64,000 bases of DNA. Origin: DATHTS01 sp965219305 (GTDB taxonomy: Bacteria > Acidobacteriota > Blastocatellia > Pyrinomonadales > Pyrinomonadaceae). Of this stretch, positions 56,802-64,000 are shown in pieces (within the stretch, counting starts at the first letter, position 1; each line of letters starts with the position of its first letter). A model generated the notes under the pieces. It made no database searches and was not told the DNA's origin. It worked only from the letters and a program-made list of their open reading frames with translations. The DNA lies in assembly GCA_965219305.1 (NCBI GenBank), contig OZ244725.1, positions 1,240,001 to 1,304,000 of the forward strand, in the 5' to 3' direction. The position numbers and the translations under genes were made by a program.

Positions 56802-57477
56802 TTAATGCTTCGCCGTCGGAAGTCGAGCGAATATCGAAAACATTTATGTCATCCCAACTCTCGGAATCTTTTCCCTGATAAGATGAACGTAGATCCCATT
56901 CGGCTTCGCCCGTTATCGGATCAACCGGCATTTCGCGCAAATAAATCTTTGTTAATTCTTTCGTCTCGCCGGCTAGATCCGTCGCGTTGCGAGTGTCATC
57001 TCCAAGTCCTGCGCCGCTCGTTAAATTTAATCCGCGCGGTTTGACTTTTACGCCTTCGACCAAAACATCGAGGCTCGGCGGATAACGATCAAGATTTTGA
57101 CTGTCAAAAATCGTGCAGTCGTCAATTACGACTCTCGTTCGCGGATCTGCCGGAACATTGGAATTCGATCCTCTCTGTCCGCCGATAGGATTTGCCGTCG
57201 TTATCGCGCCTTCGGGACACGAACCGTAAGCATCAAGATGAAATTGGTCAATTGCTTCCCGAACCGTTCGCAAAGTTTCGCGCAGACGCAGTTCATTCTG
57301 ACGTTTCGCGGCATTCTGCATCAACGGGATCGTTCCCATCACGAGAATTGCCAAAACCGTCAAAGTGGCGATCAACTCGAAAAGCGTAAAACCTTTTTGT
57401 CCTTTGCCGCTTGTCCTTTTTCCTTTGAAATTCAAACAACGAACCCGGAATTTAGAACTTTGAACTTGGAACTTCAT
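56776..57477 (-). CDS. Type II/IV pseudopilin
   Basis: The 233-residue protein has a leader (about 1-28) then GFTLFELIATLTVLAILVMGTIPLMQNAAKRQNELRLRETLRTVREAIDQFHLDAYGSCP (about 29-88). The prepilin peptidase cut is expected at G|F. A longer C-terminus holds LREMPVDPITGEAEWDLRSSYQ, similar to the next pseudopilin. The leader start (MKFQVQSSKFRVRCLNF) is coded by imperfect seven-base GTTCAAA/AGTTCTA repeats (57400-57477). It is one base from the stop of the secretin gene. Confidence 0.85.
   Translation of the reverse strand: MKFQVQSSKFRVRCLNFKGKRTSGKGQKGFTLFELIATLTVLAILVMGTIPLMQNAAKRQNELRLRETLRTVREAIDQFHLDAYGSCPEGAITTANPIGGQRGSNSNVPADPRTRVVIDDCTIFDSQNLDRYPPSLDVLVEGVKVKPRGLNLTSGAGLGDDTRNATDLAGETKELTKIYLREMPVDPITGEAEWDLRSSYQGKDSESWDDINVFDIRSTSDGEALNGEKYSDW
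57400..57477. repeat. Degenerate heptamer tract in the pseudopilin leader
   Basis: Imperfect seven-base units (TTGAACT, TGGAACT, TTAGAAC and TTTGTCC types) fill this interval, where the pseudopilin start and leader are encoded. The leader is removed by the prepilin peptidase, so its sequence may be free to vary. Confidence 0.6.
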
Positions 57478-57478
57478 T

Positions 57479-60028
57479 TTAGTATTTTACCGTAAAATTC
57501 TTACCGTCGGCAGTCAGGAAATTCAATACATCCTGATCGAATGCGATTTCGGGCACACCGTTCGTCAATGATTCTATTTCGATATACGCCAGAACGCCGG
57601 AACTGTTTTCCGCTGTATTCTTTGTCGTCGAAAACGAAACATAAGTTTTGCCGCCTTGATTCAAAAACGGCGCGGCATCGGTTTGAGCAAATTCTCTGCC
57701 GAAAACTTCGCCGAAACTAACGGAACTGACAGACATTTTCGTCGCGTCATATTTCAGACCGAGAACTGCCGAACGAAACGCCGTCGGACTGCTGACCATT
57801 ACGGCAATTTTTGTTTTCTCACCGCGCTTCATTTCCTTCGGAGCATTCAAAATGCTGAGTTGTGCGATCGGTTTCGGCACAAACGTATCTTCATTTTCCG
57901 GTTTCGCTTCCTTAATGATGTCATTTCCCGGCAAAGAGGTTTCTTTTAATTTCAAAGTCTTGTCGCCCGAAGAATTCGCCGTCGGATTAAGATTCAGAGT
58001 TTTGACATTCGACGTTTCGATCGGTTTCAAAGTAGTGGCGATGTTTTCCGTCTGTTTGAAGTTTTCAACCGAAATTTCAACTTTCTCAGTTGTTTTTGTT
58101 TCAGTATTTTGCGCCGTTCCCGATTTTACGTATTCGGGCATTTCCTCTACTTTCTGATCGGGTAACTGAACATTATTCGCCAAATTGGTATTTTTCGTGC
58201 GGCGTGCCAGTGCAATTTGTTCGTCACGATCTTCTTTAATCAACATCGCTTCGAGCGAACCGCTCGTCGGAACCGCCAAACTTCCCGTCGGACGTTCGAT
58301 TTCATCTTCCGGCAAAATTGACGGCGCACGAATAACTCTGGGCGTAACCGCAATTACGATGTCGGTTTGACGATTATCTCTCTTCGGCGCGGTGAATAGT
58401 CTTCCGATTATTGGAATCAAACCCAAAAGCGGTAATCCCGTGCGACCATTGCTTTCGACATTTTGCGCGACGCTTGCCAAAAGAAGCGTTTTGTTATTTT
58501 GCACGCGCGCGGTTCCTTTAATCGTTCGTTCAGTAAAAGTCGGAGTTAGACCAGCTGTCAAAACATCTTTGGATTCAATTTCCATCGCAACCTGAACGTC
58601 TTGATTTGGAAAAACGATGGGTTTAAATTTCAGAGTCAGACCGACTTGCTCATAATTGATAACGTCGGAAACAACACCGCCGCTGCTTGTATTTGCCACG
58701 CCGGTTTGAAACTGCGCCGTTCTGACTGGAACTCTTTGTCCGATGCGCGCAGAAGAATCTTCATTGTTGAAAGCGTGAATTTGAGTCGAGGCAATTAACT
58801 TCGAGTTTTGTTTATCTTGTAGAGCAATAAGATTGACTGCCGGAATTACTAAACCGACACCGAAGGCGCGAGGAATAATACTAGCTGCTGTCCCCGCTGT
58901 AGTTGCTGCTCCTCCGTTATAACTATCATTTCCGCCAATTCCGACCACACCACGGGTTGTTCCACCGAAAGACACAGGTGTATCCGCACCTGTAATTTGA
59001 TTTCCCAATTGCAGCAAATCACTCTTTGAAACTTCATAAATCGCCACATCCATTACAACTTCGGCGCGGTCTTTATCCAATGCACCGATCAGATCGGCGA
59101 TAATTTTGATATTTTCCGAAGTATCGCGCACAGTGATGCTGTTGGTCGCTTCGTCAATCAGCGGAATCGTCGGCGTTCTTCCCGGCTGCGCGGGAATCGC
59201 CGTCTGCACGACTTTGGCGACATCTTTCGGGCTGGCGTTTGCCAGATAAAATGTTCTTAAAACTAATTGCTGGAAATTTTGCCGACGATTTTGATTGGCG
59301 ACTAAAATCGTGCGCGGTCCGACTTTTTGGAAAAACAAACCCTGCTGCAAAAATACATAATCGAGTGCTTTTGCCGCTGTTACGTTTTTAAGTTCAATGC
59401 TGATTTTTTGCGGCGTACGAAAAGTATCTGCGTCGAAAAGCACGTTCAAATCCAAATCCTGTGCCAATTCTTTTATTAGAAATTGCAGATCAACTCCGCC
59501 CGGAAACGGCACGTCGCGTAGTTTTTCGAATTTTTGCGGAACGGTAAAATCGTCCGGCGCAACCACATCGTCGGCTTTGGACGAGGTTTTAATGAGTTTT
59601 ACGTTACCTTCCGAATCGGTTATAAGATCGCCGTTTTGCAAACCTTCCTGAAATCTTAACATCCGATCCATCTCGGATTTGGCGAGTTCGTTGACCGGAT
59701 CATAACCGTAAGCCTTACGAAAAGCGATATATGCGCCCGCATAGTCTTTTTGCGCCGCGAGCGATCGTCCCTTTTTCATAAACATCTGCGAGGCGTTAAA
59801 AAGGGAACGTTGATAATGAAGACGATATTCGGGATTTTTCGGGTCTTCAACAACCGCAAGCGCGAATTCTTCCGCCGCTCTGTCCCATTCTTCTGAATCT
59901 TCGTGGCGCATTCCTTCTTTAAAATGCTTTTTGCCGTTGTCGCCCGCCGCCAGAACGGAAATAGGTGAAAGTAATGCAAAAATCATCAAAAGGCTGAGTA
60001 AACTCTGAACGTAACGTATTTTTTTCAT
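57479..60028 (-). CDS. Secretin with N-terminal TPR and C-terminal cohesin-like domain
   Basis: The 849-residue protein has a signal peptide (about 1-28) and TPR-like helices (about 36-130, EEWDRAAEEFALAVVEDPKNPEYRLHYQRSLF). A secretin/STN domain (about 170-330) includes VDLQFLIKELAQDLDLNVLFD and TVRDTSENIKIIADLIGALD. The secretin core (about 330-580) includes RTGLPLLGLIPIIGRLFTAPKRDNRQTDIVIAVTPRVI, the family signature. A Thr/Asn/Lys linker leads to a cohesin-type domain (about 715-849) starting AQLSILNAPKEMKRGEKTKIAVMVSS. It would form the outer-membrane channel of a T4P or T2S system. Confidence 0.88.
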   Translation of the reverse strand: MKKIRYVQSLLSLLMIFALLSPISVLAAGDNGKKHFKEGMRHEDSEEWDRAAEEFALAVVEDPKNPEYRLHYQRSLFNASQMFMKKGRSLAAQKDYAGAYIAFRKAYGYDPVNELAKSEMDRMLRFQEGLQNGDLITDSEGNVKLIKTSSKADDVVAPDDFTVPQKFEKLRDVPFPGGVDLQFLIKELAQDLDLNVLFDADTFRTPQKISIELKNVTAAKALDYVFLQQGLFFQKVGPRTILVANQNRRQNFQQLVLRTFYLANASPKDVAKVVQTAIPAQPGRTPTIPLIDEATNSITVRDTSENIKIIADLIGALDKDRAEVVMDVAIYEVSKSDLLQLGNQITGADTPVSFGGTTRGVVGIGGNDSYNGGAATTAGTAASIIPRAFGVGLVIPAVNLIALQDKQNSKLIASTQIHAFNNEDSSARIGQRVPVRTAQFQTGVANTSSGGVVSDVINYEQVGLTLKFKPIVFPNQDVQVAMEIESKDVLTAGLTPTFTERTIKGTARVQNNKTLLLASVAQNVESNGRTGLPLLGLIPIIGRLFTAPKRDNRQTDIVIAVTPRVIRAPSILPEDEIERPTGSLAVPTSGSLEAMLIKEDRDEQIALARRTKNTNLANNVQLPDQKVEEMPEYVKSGTAQNTETKTTEKVEISVENFKQTENIATTLKPIETSNVKTLNLNPTANSSGDKTLKLKETSLPGNDIIKEAKPENEDTFVPKPIAQLSILNAPKEMKRGEKTKIAVMVSSPTAFRSAVLGLKYDATKMSVSSVSFGEVFGREFAQTDAAPFLNQGGKTYVSFSTTKNTAENSSGVLAYIEIESLTNGVPEIAFDQDVLNFLTADGKNFTVKY

Positions 60029-60059
60029 ATCAGTTTTTCGGTGCTAATTTATGTCGGAT

Positions 60060-60130
60060 CGGGTGAAATTTGTGATTCCGATGGCTATACACGCATCGAA
60101 TCGGGCAAAGTTTCAAAAATATATTTCCTA
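60060..60130 (-). ncRNA. Possible structured 5' leader of the secretin gene
   Basis: On the minus strand, a hairpin GATTCGATG (near 60103-60095) and CATCGGAATC (near 60084-60075) with a ten-base loop and one bulge lies within about 60 bases of the secretin start codon. More weak complementarities occur around it. No known riboswitch class was recognised. The 212-base gap (60029-60240) otherwise holds nothing clear. Confidence 0.25.
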
Positions 60131-60240
60131 ACCGTTTAACAGAATTTTAAGATGTATTTAACGGACACAGATGTTGTCCTTGTTTAACAAAAGAATTTTA
60201 CGCTAATTATCTGCGTGTGGCTAGTGATGCAAAGTAAAAA

Positions 60241-61152
60241 TTACTTATCTTCACCATTTTTTCTCGTATTTATACTTTTCGGCATTACGATTTCTTGATC
60301 TTTATTTTCGATATTTTCCGATCCTTTGCGCGCATTTTTTTCGACTGCCGAACGTTCCTTCTCCCGATTTTCATTTTCCTGTGCAATTGCGTAAAGCGCA
60401 GATTTAGCCTGAAACGGCGTTAAATCAGGATGCGCTTCGAGCAATAACGCCATAATTCCGACGATATGCGGACAAGCAAAACTGTTTCCTGTCAGACTTT
60501 TATGACCGCCGCCGAGCCACGCCGTGCGGACATTTACTCCCGGCGCAGTCAATTCGATGACTTCGCCGTAACGAAAACCGAAATTAAACGGATCGGTTTC
60601 CGCAGATTTGCTGACGGAAATTAATGACGAAGAAAAAATCGAAGGAAACGAAGGCTGCGGCAGGTTGTTCGCCGCTGCGATAACGATACAACCCGATTGA
60701 TAAGCGCGGTCGAGCAGATCGTGCAAAGGCGCGAAAAACTGCGGCTTCGTCGTGCCGAGAGAAAGATTTATCAAATGAAAACGATGTTTCACAGCGTATT
60801 CCAAACCTGCGAGAAACGCCTGACCGTCGCCGATTCCGCCCGCGCCGAGAACTTTTATACTGTGAAGTTCGGCATCCGGGGCGATTCCCGAAATAATTCC
60901 CGCGCAAGCCGTGCCGTGTCCCGCCGAATCGCCGCGCGTCGTCGGTTGGAATAAAACCTTTTGTTTGTCCGGGGTCGCTTCGACGGATTCTTTAACTTTT
61001 CCCTGCAAATCCGGGTGTTCGAGATCAATTCCGCTGTCAATTATCGCAACTTTCACACCTTTTCCGCTCCGCGCTCTCCAACTGTCATCAAGTTGAAAAT
61101 AAGTAGAAATTGTTGAATATTCCGATACTTCGACGTTACTTACGAAAGTCAT
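60241..61152 (-). CDS. Subtilisin-like serine peptidase (S8)
   Basis: The 303-residue protein shows the S8 catalytic triad in order: VKVAIIDSGID (Asp39), GHGTACAG (His79) and LTGNSFACPHI (Ser224), plus the oxyanion Asn at about 162. There is no signal peptide and no propeptide, so it may act in the cytoplasm or be exported by an unusual route. The tail (about 265-303) is Glu/Lys/Arg-rich and charged. It is preceded by a GGATTTT heptamer tract and then by the GAF gene in the same direction. Confidence 0.85.
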   Translation of the reverse strand: MTFVSNVEVSEYSTISTYFQLDDSWRARSGKGVKVAIIDSGIDLEHPDLQGKVKESVEATPDKQKVLFQPTTRGDSAGHGTACAGIISGIAPDAELHSIKVLGAGGIGDGQAFLAGLEYAVKHRFHLINLSLGTTKPQFFAPLHDLLDRAYQSGCIVIAAANNLPQPSFPSIFSSSLISVSKSAETDPFNFGFRYGEVIELTAPGVNVRTAWLGGGHKSLTGNSFACPHIVGIMALLLEAHPDLTPFQAKSALYAIAQENENREKERSAVEKNARKGSENIENKDQEIVMPKSINTRKNGEDK

Positions 61153-61187
61153 AGGATTTTGGATTTTGGATTTTGGATTTTGGATTT
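61152..61187. repeat. Heptamer repeat (GGATTTT), about five copies
   Basis: Five in-line copies of GGATTTT/TTTTGGA run directly upstream of the subtilase start codon, replacing the expected ribosome binding site. The same unit occurs after glpX. Confidence 0.8.
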
Positions 61188-61225
61188 GATTAGAAATCCT
61201 TAAATCTTCCCTTTCCTTATCTTTG

Positions 61226-62002
61226 CTAAATACTTAAAAAACTCGTTTCGGTTTTGCTGTCCGAAAAATGCAAAATTGCCTCTAAAACTTCGCGGCACAT
61301 ACGGCGTTCCGCATCGCCGCGAGTCGCAATTTCCCTGACTAAAACCGCTAAATCAATCATTTCCCTGTGTTCCGTCCCGTCGCGCAGAAACTGCAGCCAT
61401 TCGCGCACTTCGGCAAATTCGGCTTTATCATCGTCGGCAAGCATTTTTTCGCTCAAATCGCGGAAAATTCTGGCGGATTCGTAAGCGTTGACAAGCGATG
61501 CGACCGCGTCGGCAAAAAACGCCGCTTTGTCCATTTCTTCCGGCGTGAAATTATCGAACGGCGGTTCGCCGATTCGGTTGACGTATTCTAAAACGCCGAT
61601 AATCTCGCCGTTGTAACGAAGCGGCGTGGCGAGAATCATCTGCGTCGTAAATCCCGTCGAACGGTCAACTTCAGCGTAAAAACTTTCGTCCGATTCCGCG
61701 TCGGCAATTGTCATCGGCTGACCGGAAGAAAATACAAAACCCGCAATTCCTTTGCCCGCCGGAATTATCAAATTTTTCAATTGATCGGCGACTTTTCCGA
61801 TTGCCGTCAAAAACCGCAAATCGCCTTTGTCACCTTCACGCACCAACACCGACGCTTCTTCGCTGCGAATTTCGGCGGCGGTGATTCGCAAAAGATTATC
61901 TATCGAATCAGTCAGCGGATCGGTCAGCGCATTGGCAATGTCAACCGTTTCGATAACCGTTCTCAATTTTTCATTTAGTTTAATTTCACTAACTTCGGGC
62001 AT
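61226..62002 (-). CDS. GAF-domain protein
   Basis: The 258-residue protein has a GAF-like region (about 25-175): LRITAAEIRSEEASVLVREGDKGDLRFLTAIGKVADQLKNLIIPAGKGIAGFVFSSGQPMTIADAESDE and TTQMILATPLRYNGEIIGVLEYVNR. No kinase or cyclase domain is attached; the tail (about 180-258) is helical. GAF domains bind small ligands or chromophores. It is followed, after the heptamer repeat, by the subtilase gene, so they may be linked. Confidence 0.75.
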   Translation of the reverse strand: MPEVSEIKLNEKLRTVIETVDIANALTDPLTDSIDNLLRITAAEIRSEEASVLVREGDKGDLRFLTAIGKVADQLKNLIIPAGKGIAGFVFSSGQPMTIADAESDESFYAEVDRSTGFTTQMILATPLRYNGEIIGVLEYVNRIGEPPFDNFTPEEMDKAAFFADAVASLVNAYESARIFRDLSEKMLADDDKAEFAEVREWLQFLRDGTEHREMIDLAVLVREIATRGDAERRMCREVLEAILHFSDSKTETSFLSI

Positions 62003-62343
62003 ATATTTATTGTAATCTTCGCCGAATTTCGCAGGTAAAGCAAATTTAAGACTTTTCTGACTGCGAATATCAACAGATTAAAATAGTTAATTTCATTTTA
62101 TTCGTGTTCATTCGTGCTGTTTGCAAACAAAATTTCCCGTCTTTTACGAGCAAAGAAAATAATTTTATCTAGAAAAAAAAACTTCTGGAATATCTGTTTT
62201 ATTAAAACTTTTATGAGGCATTACAATTCGACGAAAAACCGCTGCGCGATTGAGCGAACTTGCGTCAGGCATTGCGGTTTTTGTAAGATTCGCAGAATAA
62301 CAGATTTTTCACTTCCACGGCGCGTCTGACATTTTTTTTATTT
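62003..62343. other. 341-base intergenic region upstream of the S41 protease
   Basis: An AT-rich gap. It contains one lone arm of the hairpin family (TTATTCGTGTTCATTCGTGC near 62100) and a possible promoter for the S41 gene, TTGCGT (62260-62265) with TAAGAT (62284-62289) at 18 bp. No gene and no tRNA is seen. Confidence 0.4.
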
Positions 62344-64000
62344 ATGAGGAGAAGAGTTTTTATAATTTCCGTCTTAGTGTTGTGTTTGATAACCGACGCT
62401 TTTCCGCAAGATGTTTCGCAGATTCCGCAAACCGAGCCTTTCAAGATCAGCCGGGGCAGTTCGTTTTCCGCCTCGACGGTGCGTCCCGTTCAGACAGCGG
62501 CTAACGAAAATAAAATTTCCAACGATTATCAGGAAGCCTTAAAAGTGATCCGCGAAAATTACATCGGCGGAAACCGTCTCGATTACAACGAACTGACAAA
62601 AACCGCGATTGACACGATGCTGAAAACGCTCGATCCGCATTCTAATTATTTTGATGTAGCCGAATACGCCGATTTATTAAACGATCAGCGAAGCGAGTAT
62701 TTCGGAATCGGTGCAACGATTGCAAATTATGTCAAAAACGGCGCGGCGGAAACATTCGTCATTTCGACATTTCCAGATTCGCCTGCATTCCAGTCGAATC
62801 TGCATTTCGGCGATAAAATCGTCGCCGTTAACGGAGAAAACGTCGGCGGAAAAAGTTCGTCTTACGTCCGCGACAAAGTGCGCGGAAAACGCGGCACGAC
62901 GGTTCGTATAAACGTCGAACGCGCCGACACACACAAAATTGAAACCGTCTCGATACGCCGCAGCCGCGTCCCGTTCCCGTCAATTCCCGACGCTTATCTG
63001 TTGCGGAAAAACATCGGTTATATTGATATGACGAACGGTTTTAATTACACGACCGCCGATGAATTAAATGTCGCTTTGGAAGATTTGCACGAACAGGGAA
63101 TGTCATCGCTGATCTTGGATTTGCGAAATAATCCGGGCGGAATTTTGGAACAATCCGTGCGGGTCGCCGAAAAATTTCTGTCGCGCGGGAAAACCATCGT
63201 GACTCAGCGCGGACGTTTTTCGATTGACAACAGAACGTGGAAATCAGAGGGACGAAAACCGGAAACTTTGCCGCTCATCGTTCTCGTCAACGACAGCAGC
63301 GCGTCAGCATCGGAAATCGTCGCCGGAGCGTTGCAGGATTATGACCGCGCGTTGATTATCGGCGAGAAAACATTCGGCAAAGGTCTCGTACAAAGCATCA
63401 TAAATCTGCCTTACGGTTCGGGATTGACCTTGACGACTGCAAAATATTACACGCCTTCGGGACGCTCGATTCAGCGTGATTATTCAAATTCGGGGCTTTA
63501 CGATTATTACAATCACAAAATAAGTTTGACCGATAAACAAAGACCTGTTTCACGCACGAGTTCCGGCAGATTAATTTACGGCGGCGACGGAATTGCGCCG
63601 GATGAAACCGTAAAAACGCCCGATCTGACAAACGATCAAATCGCTCTGCTCGATCCGATCTTTTATTTCGCACGAGATATTTCCGGCGGTAAAATAAGGA
63701 GTTTTGAAAACTTAAAATCGAACGTGCAAATAAAATTCGGTGAAAGAATTCGCCCGAACGATTTTGTTATTTCCGATAAATTATTTGAGACTTTCAAAAA
63801 TTTCGCTACCAAAGAATGGAAAATTTCGGCAGATGAAATTTCAGGCGAGAAAAGTTTTATTATCGAAAGACTCCGTTTTCATCTGGCAACCGCAAATTAC
63901 GGAAGCGTCGCGGCGAATCAAATTCTGATCGAAAACGATCCGCAATTAAATAAAGCGTTGGAGTTTTTGCCGCGCGCCGAACAATTTGCGCGGTCGGCTG
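62344..64000 (+). CDS. S41 family C-terminal processing protease with PDZ domain (partial, runs off the window)
   Basis: At least 552 residues are visible from ATG 62344. The protein has a short signal peptide (about 1-21), a helical N-terminal part ending with LDPHSNYF (about 96-103), a PDZ domain (about 116-200, with FGIGATI, FPDSPAFQSNLHFGDKIVAVNGENV), and the S41 core. Catalytic Ser at about 321 (SASASEIVAGALQDY) and Lys at 346 (GEKTFGKGLVQ) are spaced 25 residues apart, as in CtpA/Prc. It cleaves hydrophobic C-termini of envelope proteins. The 3' end is outside the window; no stop is found in frame. Confidence 0.88.
   Translation, partial: MRRRVFIISVLVLCLITDAFPQDVSQIPQTEPFKISRGSSFSASTVRPVQTAANENKISNDYQEALKVIRENYIGGNRLDYNELTKTAIDTMLKTLDPHSNYFDVAEYADLLNDQRSEYFGIGATIANYVKNGAAETFVISTFPDSPAFQSNLHFGDKIVAVNGENVGGKSSSYVRDKVRGKRGTTVRINVERADTHKIETVSIRRSRVPFPSIPDAYLLRKNIGYIDMTNGFNYTTADELNVALEDLHEQGMSSLILDLRNNPGGILEQSVRVAEKFLSRGKTIVTQRGRFSIDNRTWKSEGRKPETLPLIVLVNDSSASASEIVAGALQDYDRALIIGEKTFGKGLVQSIINLPYGSGLTLTTAKYYTPSGRSIQRDYSNSGLYDYYNHKISLTDKQRPVSRTSSGRLIYGGDGIAPDETVKTPDLTNDQIALLDPIFYFARDISGGKIRSFENLKSNVQIKFGERIRPNDFVISDKLFETFKNFATKEWKISADEISGEKSFIIERLRFHLATANYGSVAANQILIENDPQLNKALEFLPRAEQFARSA

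Noticed and set aside
60029..60240. c-di-GMP riboswitch ahead of the secretin gene
   Set aside because: The conserved core bases of that class could not be found by eye.
1..64000. tRNA or rRNA genes
   Set aside because: No T-arm consensus, cloverleaf or rRNA segment was recognised on either strand by eye; a tRNA scan would settle it.

Overview
The window reads as chromosomal DNA of a moderately AT-rich, diderm bacterium. The best guess is Acidobacteriota, class Blastocatellia (Pyrinomonadaceae-like). This rests on gene content rather than a marker tree: Oar-like TonB-dependent receptors with a carboxypeptidase-regulatory domain, a secretin ending in a cohesin-type domain, repeated DUF5666-like secreted proteins, an ECF sigma/anti-sigma pair, KdsB (hence LPS) and MEP-pathway enzymes. 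No rRNA, tRNA, CRISPR array or prophage was found. One intact insertion sequence (IS982 family, 35429-36402) is present with its terminal repeats and target duplication.

Layout. 1-9.7 kb: end of ispF, a YpfJ-like metallopeptidase, an HU protein, a site-2 protease, a coiled-coil protein, yacG, an MFS transporter, peptide deformylase, a membrane glycosyltransferase and a DUF790/Bax1-like nuclease. 10-22.6 kb, all minus strand: a surface-polysaccharide cluster with two FAD oxidoreductases, a methyltransferase, two NodB deacetylases (one fused to a GT2 domain), a hexapeptide acetyltransferase, a Gfo/Idh/MocA oxidoreductase, a DegT aminotransferase and a WecB-type epimerase. 22.6-34.5 kb: a TonB receptor, fdxA/glpX on divergent promoters, a LytS/LytT-type two-component pair, a degenerate metallo-beta-lactamase-fold protein, and the dxs-dsbA-vkor operon. 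34.9-42.7 kb: a Spy-like periplasmic protein interrupted at its stop codon by the IS, gnd, a PLP enzyme, kdsB, a CPBP protease and a FecR protein. 43.4-47.7 kb: the rplM-rpsI-rpsB-tsf-pyrH-frr translation cluster. 47.7-55.2 kb: secreted and outer-membrane proteins and an ECF sigma operon. 55.3-60 kb: a pilM/pseudopilin/secretin group. 60.2-64 kb: a subtilase, a GAF protein and the start of an S41 protease that runs off the window.

The least ordinary part is the non-coding DNA. There are four intergenic arrays with a period of two helical turns (21, 21, 21 and about 20 bp). About ten long imperfect hairpins sit at gene ends, with unrelated sequences but the same design. Many heptanucleotide tandem repeats occur, and several of these elements have entered coding sequence: a deacetylase-GT2 linker, two prepilin leaders, several gene ends, and a 178-bp compound palindrome inside an oxidoreductase gene. 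A candidate pseudoknot abuts the rpsB ribosome binding site.

All product names come from motif and family recognition by eye. No database search, folding program or alignment was run.
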